DNA of 64,000 bases from assembly GCA_022823225.1 (NCBI GenBank), contig JAJDXM010000065.1, positions 1 to 64,000 on the forward strand, written 5' to 3'. This stretch comes from Gemmatimonadota bacterium (GTDB lineage: Bacteria > Gemmatimonadota > Gemmatimonadetes > Longimicrobiales > Gaopeijiaceae). Shown here in pieces: positions 32,525 to 41,163 of this stretch (position 1 is its first letter; each line of letters begins with the position of its first letter). The position numbers were made by a program, and so were the translations under genes. A model generated the notes under the pieces. That model saw only the letters and a list, made by a program, of their open reading frames with translations, was not told where the DNA came from and did no database searches.

Positions 32525-33943
32525 GTGGACACAACCATCATCGCCCCCATCGCCTACCTGATCTCGGCGATCCTGTTCGTTTCCGGGATCAAGAAACTGT
32601 CGTCTCCGGCAACGGCCAGATCGGGCAACGTACGCGCGTCGCTCGCCATGCTCCTCGCGATCGTGGTCACCCTGCTCGAGCACGAGATACTGGACTGGAC
32701 CACCGTGGCCGGGGCGATCATCGCCGGAGCCGTCATCGGTGGCATCCTCGCCCGCTACATCCAGATGACCGCCATGCCCCAGCTGGTCGCCGTGTTCAAC
32801 GGATTCGGGGGCGGTGCATCCGCGGCCGTCGCCGCCGCGGAATTCGTCCGCCTGAGCGGAACCGGAGCCGCGCTCGGCGCCGGAAGCGGCGTGACCATCG
32901 TACTCGGCACGCTGATCGGCGCCGTGACCCTGTCCGGCAGCCTGATCGCCTTCGGCAAGCTGCAGGGAGTCGTGACCGGCAATCCCGTCACCTTCCCGCT
33001 GCAAAAGCCGCTGAACGCACTGCTGTTCCTCGCGATCGTCGTCGCCGGCGCCGGCCTGGCCAGCGATACGATCCTGCAGGGTCTCGGGCTCGGCGGTGCG
33101 GAGGCGGGCACCTGGCTGTTCATGGCACTGGTCGGCGGCGCCCTTCTGCTCGGGGTCCTGCTGGTGATCCCGATCGGCGGCGCGGACATGCCGGTCGTCG
33201 TCTCGCTGCTCAACTCCTACTCCGGGCTCGCGGCCGCAGCCACGGGCTTCGTCCTCGGCAACATGATCCTGATCATCGCCGGGGCGCTGGTGGGTGCTGC
33301 CGGACTGATCCTCACGCAGCTCATGTGCAAGGCGATGAACAGGTCGCTCGGCAACGTGGCCTTCGGCGCGTTCGGCACCGAGGGACAGGTGGCCCGGGTC
33401 AAGACCGGAGAACGCCCGGTGCGCGACGTGGATGCCGAGCAGGCGGCCATGGTTCTGGCCTACGCCAATTCCGTCGCCGTTGTTCCCGGGTACGGTCTCG
33501 CCGTCGCGCAGGCCCAGCATGAATTGAAGAAGGTGTGCGATCTGCTCGAAGAGCGGGGTGTCACCGTGCGTTTCGGGGTCCACCCGGTTGCGGGTCGCAT
33601 GCCCGGGCACATGAACGTGCTGCTGGCGGAGGCGGACGTGTCGTACGACAAGCTTCTGGACCTCGACGACATCAACGCCGAGTTCGACTCCACCGACGTG
33701 GTGCTGATCGTCGGCGCAAACGATGTGGTGAACCCCGCCGCGCGCGACCCCGATTCGGTGATCGCCGGAATGCCCATCCTGGATGTCGACCGGGCCCGCA
33801 ACGTGATCGTCATGAAGCGCTCGCTCAGTCCCGGCTTCGCCGGGATCGACAACGATCTCTTCTACATGGAGCACACCATGATGTTCTTTGGCGACGCGAA
33901 GGACCAGATGTCGGAACTGGTCAAGGAGGTTCGGGAGGCGTAG
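32525..33943 (+). CDS. pntB: NAD(P) transhydrogenase subunit beta
   Basis: A 472-residue protein with about nine membrane helices (1-275) forming the rest of the proton channel, and a C-terminal NADP(H)-binding domain (about 290-472) with VVPGYGLAVAQAQHELKK, VRFGVHPVAGRMPGHMNVLLAEA and VVLIVGANDVVNPAA. The start is GTG 32525 with GAGGTC upstream. Its last 23 bases overlap the 3' end of the decarboxylase gene on the other strand. With complex I it completes the redox/proton circuit encoded in this window. Confidence 0.95.
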   Translation: MDTTIIAPIAYLISAILFVSGIKKLSSPATARSGNVRASLAMLLAIVVTLLEHEILDWTTVAGAIIAGAVIGGILARYIQMTAMPQLVAVFNGFGGGASAAVAAAEFVRLSGTGAALGAGSGVTIVLGTLIGAVTLSGSLIAFGKLQGVVTGNPVTFPLQKPLNALLFLAIVVAGAGLASDTILQGLGLGGAEAGTWLFMALVGGALLLGVLLVIPIGGADMPVVVSLLNSYSGLAAAATGFVLGNMILIIAGALVGAAGLILTQLMCKAMNRSLGNVAFGAFGTEGQVARVKTGERPVRDVDAEQAAMVLAYANSVAVVPGYGLAVAQAQHELKKVCDLLEERGVTVRFGVHPVAGRMPGHMNVLLAEADVSYDKLLDLDDINAEFDSTDVVLIVGANDVVNPAARDPDSVIAGMPILDVDRARNVIVMKRSLSPGFAGIDNDLFYMEHTMMFFGDAKDQMSELVKEVREA

Positions 33944-35444
33944 GGCGCGGACGCGTGGTCCGCCCGCGCCTTACGCCCCGGAGCGGTCCCGCCAGGTCCG
34001 CCCAGCCTGCCTGTCCAGCCTCCGCCGCACCGTCCTGCAGCGCGGTCCAGGCCCCGAACACATGCTCCTCCAGGGTGTGGATGTTGCCGATGGCAATCCG
34101 CAGCCATACCTCGCCGTCGATTTCGGTGTGCGAGACGAGGGCCGCGCCCGAGGCGTTCACCTGCTCCATGATCGCCATGTTCACGGCGTCGCGCCGCCCA
34201 CTCCCCATGCCCGCAGGAGCGTAGCGCAGAACGACCAGCGAGAAGAGCGAGGGCCGCCAGCGCTGCCAGTCCGGGGCCGCGTCCACGAGGTCCGCCAGGT
34301 CCCGTGCAAGCCGAAGGTGGCGCTCCAGGATGGCGCGGAGCCCGTCCTGCCCGAAGTAGCGCATGACGAACCAGAGCTTCAGCGCGCGGAACCGGCGGCC
34401 GAGCGCAAGGCCGAGGTCCATGTTGTGCGCGACGCCCTCCTCGCCGGTCTCCAGATAGGCCGGCGTGAGCGAAAAGGCCGCGTGGAGAGCCGCCGGATCG
34501 CGCAGATACAGGGCCGAGCAGTCGATGGGCGTGAACAGCCACTTGTGCGGATTGATCACGATCGAGTCGGCACGCTCCCAGCCCCGGAAATGAGCCCGCA
34601 TCCGCGGCAATGCGGCGGCGGGTCCGGCGTACGCGGCGTCAACATGAAGCCAGAGGCCGCGCGAGGCTGCGATGTCGGCAATCTCGTCGACCGGGTCGAC
34701 CGCCGTGAGCGAAGTGGTTCCGATCGTCGCCACGACCGCCACGGGCCGAAGCCGCGACCTCGCGTCCCGGTCGATCGCCGCCGCCAGCGCCGCCGGGTCC
34801 ATTCCCCGCCCCGCCCCCGTTGCGACGGCATGCACGCCATCGTGCCCCAGCCCAAGGGCGCGAACCGCCTTGACAATCGACGAATGGGTCTCGGCCGTGG
34901 CGTAGACCCGGCCGGGAGGAGCGCCCGCAAGTCCCCCCGGGCGGGCTTCGGGCAACTGCTGCTCCCGCGCCGCGGCAAGCGCGTGGAAGGTGGAGATCGA
35001 GGCGGTGTCGTTGATGGTCCCGGTGAAGGTGGGCGGCAGCCCGATGAAGCTGCGCAGCCAGTCGAGCGTCACCTGCTCGAGCTCGGTGGCGGCCGGAGAA
35101 CTCTTCCACACCATCGCGTTGACGTTCAATGCCGCGGTCAGGAGTTCGCCGAGAATCCCCGGCCCCGAGCCGCTGACGGCGAAATAGGCAAAAAAGGCCG
35201 GATGGTTCCAATGCGTGATCCCGGGCAGAACGACCGACCGGAAATCCTCGAAGAGCGCCTCCACGGGCTCTCCGCTGGCCGGGGCCTCCGCCGCCAGCCG
35301 GTCGCGCACCTCACCCGGTTCGACCGCGGCCAGCACGGGATAGTCGCCCACCCCCGAGAGATAGTCCGCCACCCAGTCCACGAACCTGTGTCCCCACCGC
35401 CGGAACTCCTCGGGAGGCATTCCCCCGGGTCCCCACTCCGTCAC
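33921..35444 (-). CDS. PLP-dependent (aromatic) L-amino-acid decarboxylase
   Basis: A 507-residue group II decarboxylase related to aromatic-amino-acid, tyrosine and glutamate decarboxylases. It shows PEEFRRWGHRFVDWVADYLSG at the start, the cofactor-binding WLHVDAAYAGPAA and the PLP lysine in INPHKWLFTPIDCSALYLRD. The substrate cannot be read from the sequence. GTG 35444 overlaps the stop of the upstream gene (GTGA), which points to translational coupling; ATG 35420 is a second option. The tail is Pro/Arg-rich. Confidence 0.88.
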   Translation of the reverse strand: MTEWGPGGMPPEEFRRWGHRFVDWVADYLSGVGDYPVLAAVEPGEVRDRLAAEAPASGEPVEALFEDFRSVVLPGITHWNHPAFFAYFAVSGSGPGILGELLTAALNVNAMVWKSSPAATELEQVTLDWLRSFIGLPPTFTGTINDTASISTFHALAAAREQQLPEARPGGLAGAPPGRVYATAETHSSIVKAVRALGLGHDGVHAVATGAGRGMDPAALAAAIDRDARSRLRPVAVVATIGTTSLTAVDPVDEIADIAASRGLWLHVDAAYAGPAAALPRMRAHFRGWERADSIVINPHKWLFTPIDCSALYLRDPAALHAAFSLTPAYLETGEEGVAHNMDLGLALGRRFRALKLWFVMRYFGQDGLRAILERHLRLARDLADLVDAAPDWQRWRPSLFSLVVLRYAPAGMGSGRRDAVNMAIMEQVNASGAALVSHTEIDGEVWLRIAIGNIHTLEEHVFGAWTALQDGAAEAGQAGWADLAGPLRGVRRGRTTRPRPTPPEPP

Positions 35445-36067
35445 TTCGGACGGGCTCGATCCAGGTGTCGCATGATCCGGCGTTGTTCGGTCCGGAGTGC
35501 GCGGATCTGTTCGCACACCTCCTCGATCTCACGGCTCTTCAGGGACGAGGGCCCGCCTGAACCGTGAATCAGGCTGAAGAACATGAGGTCGGTGTGGCCG
35601 ACGCTGGCCTGTGTGACACCGATGTCGAGCGCACGGTTGAGCAACAGCGCCTCACGGAAGGGAAACGCCCCGCCCGCTCCCGCCGGCGGCCGCTCGAACA
35701 TCATCCTCAGAATCACCTCCCGCAGCTGATGGAATTCCTCGATCACCTCGCCCGCGGACAGGCCGCGTCGCGCCGCCACCGATCCATACAGCTCCGCACA
35801 TTCGGACCAAAGCGGCGCGATATCGGGTCTCAGTGGCGTGAGCATTCCAGGAAGGAAGGAAACCAGCCCGCGGCAGAAGGGATGCAGCATCTTCCCGGCG
35901 CCACCCTCCCACGCTCCGCCTCCGTCGAGCAGACCCTCGGCCCAGCGTTCCGCCACGCCGGGGGAACGCTCAAGCAACCAGTCGACCAGCTTCACCGTGC
36001 CGGACAGCGGGCGCCCCACGGACCTGCCGCGCGGGTCGGGGGTCTGGCCAAGGGTCGACGTGAACAC
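35441..36067 (-). CDS. RsbRD_N-like sensory domain protein
   Basis: A 208-residue, mostly helical protein. The segment GEVIEEFHQLREVILRMMFE with preceding SVAARRGLSA resembles the RsbRD N-terminal domain found at the start of stressosome proteins and some histidine kinases; no kinase or STAS domain follows, so it is free-standing. The C-terminus is a charged helix. GTG 36067 is supported by a TTGGCG-17-TAGGTT promoter ending six bases before it, which suggests leaderless mRNA. It is coupled to the decarboxylase downstream. The family assignment is tentative. Confidence 0.6.
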   Translation of the reverse strand: MFTSTLGQTPDPRGRSVGRPLSGTVKLVDWLLERSPGVAERWAEGLLDGGGAWEGGAGKMLHPFCRGLVSFLPGMLTPLRPDIAPLWSECAELYGSVAARRGLSAGEVIEEFHQLREVILRMMFERPPAGAGGAFPFREALLLNRALDIGVTQASVGHTDLMFFSLIHGSGGPSSLKSREIEEVCEQIRALRTEQRRIMRHLDRARPK

Positions 36068-36073
36068 ACTCCA

Positions 36074-36102
36074 AACCTACAGGTGCCCGACAGGGGCGCC
36101 AA
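36074..36102 (-). promoter_or_regulatory. Leaderless promoter of the RsbRD_N-like gene
   Basis: On the minus strand: TTGGCG (36097-36102), 17-base spacer, TAGGTT (36074-36079), six bases, then GTG (36067). Confidence 0.5.
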
Positions 36103-36150
36103 GAGAGGTGCGCGGTCCGCCAGGACTCGTCAACGGCGCCCCGCCGCCAT

Positions 36151-39100
36151 TCAAAGCGCCGTGCCGGCTTCCGCGTCCCGCACGGCGCGCAGACGAATCC
36201 GCACCCGCGTCCCCGTGCCGGTCTCGCTTTCGACCTCCACGGTTCCGCCCCACGAATCCACCAGCCGCTTCACGATCGCGAGCCCCAGCCCGGTGCCGGT
36301 CGACCTGGTGGAGAACTTCGGCTCGAAGATCCTGTCCAGAAGAGCCTCCGGGATACCGACGCCCTCGTCTTCGACGGTGATGATCTGCGCTCCGGGATCA
36401 TCTTCCGCATCCGCCGCCACGATCTGCACGGTCCCGCCTCCCGGCATCGCGTCACGCGCGTTCTCCACCAGATTGAGCAGGACCTCCTTGAGTTCGTCCG
36501 CCCTGCAGGCAACCGGAGCCAGCGTCGCAGCGAGGTCGCCCCTCACCTGCACGGACGCGGTTCCACCACCTCTGTACAGGTCCAGCACTTCCCGAATCAC
36601 TTCGGCTGCCGCCACAGCGACGAGGGGTCCCTTGTCCGCCGCGCCCGGAGAGGCCAATCGGGAAAAGCTCCGCGCGATGGAAGCGAGCCGGTCGATCTCG
36701 CCCAGAATCGCGCCCGCATTCCGGTTGAGAATGCCGGCGAAGTCCCGCCGCTGGTCCTCCCATGCCCGGATCAGGTGCTGAACCGACAGCTTCATGGGCG
36801 TCAGGGGATTCTTGACCTCGTGGGCGACCTGCTTGGCCATCTCCCCCCAGGCGAGGATCCGCTCGCTGCGGAGCTCGTCGGTCACGTCCTCCAGGTTCAC
36901 CACCACCCCCCCCGGCTGCCCTTCCTGCACGATTCGCCGGGCCCTGGCACGGATTCGGCGGTCGGCCCAGCGGAAATCGCCGTCGGCCTCGGCACGCGGA
37001 TCGCGGCCGTAGGCATCCAGCCACTCCGCGAGTTCGGCCGCCCGCGACCCCGTCCTGGGGATCCGGGCGCCGTTTTCCAGCGGTGTCGCGAGGAGGCTTT
37101 CGGCTCGCGGATTCGCGACGGTCACCCGCCCCTGCGTGTCCACCGCAATGACTCCCGTCGCCACCTCTTCCACGATCGTCTGAGTGCGGCGGGTCGTGCG
37201 CAGCAACTCCTTGCGGGCATCGCCGAGGCGTCGCACCATCCGGTTGAACGCAGCGAAAACGGATCCGAACTCGTCGACCCGGTGACCCGGAAGGTGCAGG
37301 TCCAGGTTTCCTCGCCCCACACCCTCGGACGCGGACTGCAGGATCTGGATGGGCCTGGTCAGCGCCCGGCCGACGAACAGGGCCAGTCCCAGCGAGAGTA
37401 TCGGGCCCAGCACGACGGCCGCACCGAGAAGGTCGGCCACGTCGCGACGGCGGAGCGCGGCGGCACCCGCGCGCAGCGGCACCGGGGAGGCTACGATGTC
37501 GCCGTCCGGAAGGCGCCGGTGGGCCAATACGTATTGCCAGTCCCCGAGACTTGTCACCTTGGAAACCCCGGCGCGCCTGCCGCTCTCGAGCGTTGCGTGG
37601 ATGCCGGGGTCCAGCCAGCCCTCATACACACCCAGTTCGACCAGTTCGTCCACCGAGCCTCCCACCAGCTCACCACCCCGGTATTCCAGGAGATCGGCAC
37701 CCACGCGCCTGGCCAGCGACTCCATCGAGCCGCCCTCCTCCCGGTACGACTGCGCGATCTGATCCACCACGCGCTCGGCCAGAGCGGTGGCAGTGCGTTC
37801 CGAGGCCCCGGTGAGAGTGCGGTATGCCAGCGTGCCGAAAACGACGTTGGACAGGATGAAAAAGCCGAACAGGGTCCACGTCACGCGCGCCCGAAACGAT
37901 GTGAACAGCCCCCGCCAATCGACAGGCACGGACAGGCGAAAGCCCACGAGTGCCATGCTGAGCAGCCAGATCGTGGAGAAGACGACGAGGCTGAGCACCA
38001 GTAACAGGGTCGCCCGGGCACACATCACCGGGAGGTTCGCAATGCTGATCGTAAGTGCTGCCGTGTAGGGACCATCGGGGTAGTAGGCCACCGTCTCGCC
38101 CCCCCATCCCTCGTCGTTGCGGCTCCAGTACACGCCCTCCGCTTCCAGTTCGACACCGTCTTCCGGGAGGCGGGCCAGCGTCAGGAATTCCTGGTCGCCA
38201 CCCTGCATCGCCGCGAACAGCGGTCCCATTGTCGATACCGACGTGACTGAACGGCGGGGAGAGATCGCACCGGTGACGATTCGTCCGTCCGTAAGCGTCA
38301 CGGTGACCAGTCGCTGGAGATCCGGCTCGGCCAGCGCGTGGAACTCGACCGCGCCCGCGGGCTCCGAGGCGGGCAGCAGCGCCTCGACCATGGACGGACG
38401 GGTTCCGCTCGCCAGCAGCCGGAGTTCGTTCTGCGGGACACCGGCGCGGGACCACAGCGTCACGAAGATCGGAGAACCGTGCTCGGCGAGTCCGCTGGAC
38501 ACCCACGCCCGGTACATCATCTCCACGTCGCCGGCCTCCGCCACATCGAGAGAATCGATTCGGTCCGCGAATTCGGCCAGCAGCGAATCCACCGCCGGAT
38601 CCGGCACGGCTCCCAGTCGGCGCAATTCCCGTTCTGCGATCTCCATGCGGGCTTCGGTCCGCATCGACCAGGTGAAGGGCAGCGCGGCGGTCACCGCCAG
38701 CCAGAATGCGCAGAACCAGCGCAGGTAGGATTCGTGGGCCGAAACGTCCATGCCCCGGACGACCAGCACGGCCGGGAGCGCCCACAGCAGGGCCAGGGCC
38801 GGGGGCACGTGGGGGCCGGTGCGGACTCCCGCCGCGACCGCAGCGCTGAGTCCGGCGGCGACCAGCAGGCCGAGCACCATCAGCCCCGGGGCGTCGACCG
38901 TGCTTGTCCGCCCGCGGAGGGCAAGTGCGGCACCGCCGACAAGCGTCAGCACCGTGGTCACCGTCAACTGAAAGAATACCCAGCGCGTGTTGGTCGTCCC
39001 CAGCATGTCGAGCGGTGCACCGCCACCCATCCAGGCGAGCGCCAGGGGAAAACCGACCCCGACGAGCACCGGCAGCGCCCAGTGACCCTGCGCCAGATGC

Positions 39101-40251
39101 CGCCGGGGGATCACGTGAATCACCAGGGGCGTAGCCGCGATGCAGAACAGCAGAATCCGTCCCAGGGCAATCCGCGGCGGCCCCTCGAGTTCGGCATTGA
39201 TCAGCGCTGCGAAGTCGGCTGGCCAGAAGGTGCTGTCGATCGGCAGAACGACCGCCGCGACCGCCAGACCCGCGACTGAGTAGCCCGCCCTGCTCCGGGA
39301 CGCGCCAATCGATTGCAGCAGCCACGTGAGGACCGCCAGCAGAACCACGATTCCGGCGCCGGCGTCCCGCTGCCGGGCGCGCCAGGTGGCGGGGTCCGGT
39401 TCCTCGACGGTGATGCTGAGCAGGGCTTCGTCCAGCCAGCCGAGATCGACGACCCCCGGGGCACTTGCCCGGTCCGAGCGGGTGATGCGGATCCGTTCAC
39501 CCGTGACGCGCGCGGAATGGGACGCGAAGTCGTCGATTCCCGCTGCGAGGGGCGCGGGAAGATCGGAGTGCATCAGTGAAGTGACCACGGCCGTGCCGCG
39601 GCCATCGCGTGTCTGCCGCGCAAAGTGCAGGTAGGAAAAGAGCGTCGTGCCCGCATAGGAGTATCGCGTGTCCCCGCGGCGCACATCGTCGGGAATGCGC
39701 CCGTGGTGGCTCCCTTCCCACGCGACGAGCCTACCGTCCCGGTCGAACAGCGCCGCCGCGGTCACCCCGAACCCGCTGACCACCGATCGCAGCGAGTCGC
39801 GCAGCGCCACATCGTCCAGCCCAAGGGCGGCGAGCCTGTCCACGGCATCGTCTCCCGACGTTGCCAGGGCGTCGAACTCGTCGGTCACGCGCTGCCCGAC
39901 AGTCTCACGGCGGTGCTCCCAGTATCCGGGCCAGTCGAGGGCCAGGCCCCGGTCCCGCAATTCGGCATGGAATCCGGTGATCACCCCGGCGGCAACCAGC
40001 ACGATGGAGACTCCCCGCCTCCAGCCGCCACTGCCCCCAACCGCCGCCCAGAAGACGAAGATCGCCGCCATCCCCAGCGCCCAGGGGGCTTCGACCCTTG
40101 TCCAGAGCAACAGCAGAAAAAGACCGGCCCAGATCATCGGACCGGAGGTGCGTACCCGGCCAGGACCGGCGTCCGCAGCCGCTTCCGAATCCGTCAGGGA
40201 TCCGAAATCTCGCGCCGCGGTCCGGTCGCCCTGCACGGAATCACTGGTCAT
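36151..40251 (-). CDS. Giant NtrY-like multi-domain sensor histidine kinase
   Basis: A 1366-residue membrane kinase, about twice the usual NtrY length (700-800). Order: two helices near 40-90, a soluble sensor region to about 300, a cluster of about eight helices (about 310-550), a second soluble region (about 560-750), further helices near 770-860, a third extracytoplasmic region, a HAMP domain (about 950-1010), a PAS domain (VEEVATGVIAVDTQGRVTVANPRA), a phosphoacceptor helix with AHEVKNPLTPMKLSVQ (His near 1144) and a complete HATPase domain (NLVENARDAM, EDEGVGIP, TGTGLGLAIVKRLV). HEVKNPLTPMKLSVQ is a hallmark of NtrY-type kinases. No response regulator is adjacent. ATG 40251 lies five bases after TAACAT; Met at 40137 is a later alternative. 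Confidence 0.85.
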   Translation of the reverse strand: MTSDSVQGDRTAARDFGSLTDSEAAADAGPGRVRTSGPMIWAGLFLLLLWTRVEAPWALGMAAIFVFWAAVGGSGGWRRGVSIVLVAAGVITGFHAELRDRGLALDWPGYWEHRRETVGQRVTDEFDALATSGDDAVDRLAALGLDDVALRDSLRSVVSGFGVTAAALFDRDGRLVAWEGSHHGRIPDDVRRGDTRYSYAGTTLFSYLHFARQTRDGRGTAVVTSLMHSDLPAPLAAGIDDFASHSARVTGERIRITRSDRASAPGVVDLGWLDEALLSITVEEPDPATWRARQRDAGAGIVVLLAVLTWLLQSIGASRSRAGYSVAGLAVAAVVLPIDSTFWPADFAALINAELEGPPRIALGRILLFCIAATPLVIHVIPRRHLAQGHWALPVLVGVGFPLALAWMGGGAPLDMLGTTNTRWVFFQLTVTTVLTLVGGAALALRGRTSTVDAPGLMVLGLLVAAGLSAAVAAGVRTGPHVPPALALLWALPAVLVVRGMDVSAHESYLRWFCAFWLAVTAALPFTWSMRTEARMEIAERELRRLGAVPDPAVDSLLAEFADRIDSLDVAEAGDVEMMYRAWVSSGLAEHGSPIFVTLWSRAGVPQNELRLLASGTRPSMVEALLPASEPAGAVEFHALAEPDLQRLVTVTLTDGRIVTGAISPRRSVTSVSTMGPLFAAMQGGDQEFLTLARLPEDGVELEAEGVYWSRNDEGWGGETVAYYPDGPYTAALTISIANLPVMCARATLLLVLSLVVFSTIWLLSMALVGFRLSVPVDWRGLFTSFRARVTWTLFGFFILSNVVFGTLAYRTLTGASERTATALAERVVDQIAQSYREEGGSMESLARRVGADLLEYRGGELVGGSVDELVELGVYEGWLDPGIHATLESGRRAGVSKVTSLGDWQYVLAHRRLPDGDIVASPVPLRAGAAALRRRDVADLLGAAVVLGPILSLGLALFVGRALTRPIQILQSASEGVGRGNLDLHLPGHRVDEFGSVFAAFNRMVRRLGDARKELLRTTRRTQTIVEEVATGVIAVDTQGRVTVANPRAESLLATPLENGARIPRTGSRAAELAEWLDAYGRDPRAEADGDFRWADRRIRARARRIVQEGQPGGVVVNLEDVTDELRSERILAWGEMAKQVAHEVKNPLTPMKLSVQHLIRAWEDQRRDFAGILNRNAGAILGEIDRLASIARSFSRLASPGAADKGPLVAVAAAEVIREVLDLYRGGGTASVQVRGDLAATLAPVACRADELKEVLLNLVENARDAMPGGGTVQIVAADAEDDPGAQIITVEDEGVGIPEALLDRIFEPKFSTRSTGTGLGLAIVKRLVDSWGGTVEVESETGTGTRVRIRLRAVRDAEAGTAL

Positions 40252-40255
40252 GATG

Positions 40256-40262
40256 TATGTTA
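40256..40262. promoter_or_regulatory. Overlapping divergent leaderless -10 boxes
   Basis: Plus-strand TATGTT (40256-40261) lies six bases before ATG 40268; minus-strand TAACAT (40262-40257) lies five bases before ATG 40251. The two hexamers share five base pairs inside an AT-rich island. No good -35 is seen for either. Confidence 0.45.
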
Positions 40263-40267
40263 CAGTA

Positions 40268-40996
40268 ATGGGATCACACATGTCTTGGTTGTCGGTCCGC
40301 CGCGGGTCGAGGCGACTCATGGGACCCCTCGCGGCAGCCTGTGCGTTGTTGGCCGCGGGGACGGCCGTGCCCGCGGCGGGTCAGCTGGTCGACAGGGGCA
40401 CGTTTCGGATTCTGGTTGAGGGAAGGGAGGTTGGGACGGAGGAATTCACCATTCGGCGGCGGGGCGCGGGGGATGCCCAGACCACCATCGCGCGCGGCCG
40501 GATCTCCATGCGGGACGGCCGTGTACTCGAAACGTCCCTCCTGATGGTCGGATCGGAACCGGTTCTGGTCGAGTATGCGGCCAACCGGACCGGGGCCGAC
40601 CCGGCGACGGTGGAGCTTGCGAGAACGGGGGACCACTTCCGCGCGCGGACCGTGGACCAATGGGGCGAAAGGATGCGGTCCTACCGGGCCCGTTCGGCCA
40701 CTTTCGTGCTGGACGAAGGAGTCGCACACCACTACTTCGTGCTCGGAGGGTTCATCGCCGACGATTCGCTCCCGCGAACCCTTCACGCCTACAGCAGAGG
40801 CGCCGAGGATCTGGAACCGATCGAGGTGCTGGGAGCCGCGCAGGAGAACATCGAGCTCGGAGGCGAGCAGGTGGATGTCACGCGTGTCGGCTTCAGCTCG
40901 GGCGTCGGGACCGGGGCCGCCTGGTTCGACGGAAGCAGACGACTTGTGCGGGTCGCGCTTCCGGGTGGCGCCGTCGTCGCCGAAATCGTGCGCTGA
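40268..40996 (+). CDS. Secreted protein of unknown function (DUF6134-like)
   Basis: A 242-residue protein with an N-terminal signal peptide (LMGPLAAACALLAAGTAVPAAG, cleavage after about residue 38). The mature part is beta-rich and starts with GTFRILVEGREVGTEEFTIRR, a pattern shared by proteins called DUF6134/DUF3108-like in related bacteria; the function is unknown. ATG 40268 is chosen for its TATGTT spacing; ATG 40280 with GGGAT upstream gives a protein four residues shorter. It is divergent from the giant kinase by 16 bases and upstream of the export operon. Confidence 0.7.
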   Translation: MGSHMSWLSVRRGSRRLMGPLAAACALLAAGTAVPAAGQLVDRGTFRILVEGREVGTEEFTIRRRGAGDAQTTIARGRISMRDGRVLETSLLMVGSEPVLVEYAANRTGADPATVELARTGDHFRARTVDQWGERMRSYRARSATFVLDEGVAHHYFVLGGFIADDSLPRTLHAYSRGAEDLEPIEVLGAAQENIELGGEQVDVTRVGFSSGVGTGAAWFDGSRRLVRVALPGGAVVAEIVR

Positions 40997-41163
40997 CGAC
41001 CGTAATCGAAGAGAACGGCACCCTGCACCGTAGGAGAAACCGGCCCGCGCTCGACCGCGTAGGGTAGTCCGGCTCTCAACGCGGCAGGCGGCGTGAGGGG
41101 TCGTTATTGGAGGAGGACGAGAACCCGGTGTGAAGCCGGATCAAGCGGGAGTCTTTGATCAAC

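Noticed and set aside
33921-33943. The 23-base tail-to-tail overlap of pntB and the decarboxylase as a regulatory antisense device
   Set aside because: Short convergent overlaps are common in compact genomes, and no terminator or conserved structure is visible.
36775-38004. A 409-codon plus-strand frame opposite the giant kinase
   Set aside because: Antisense shadow without motif, signal peptide or Shine-Dalgarno.
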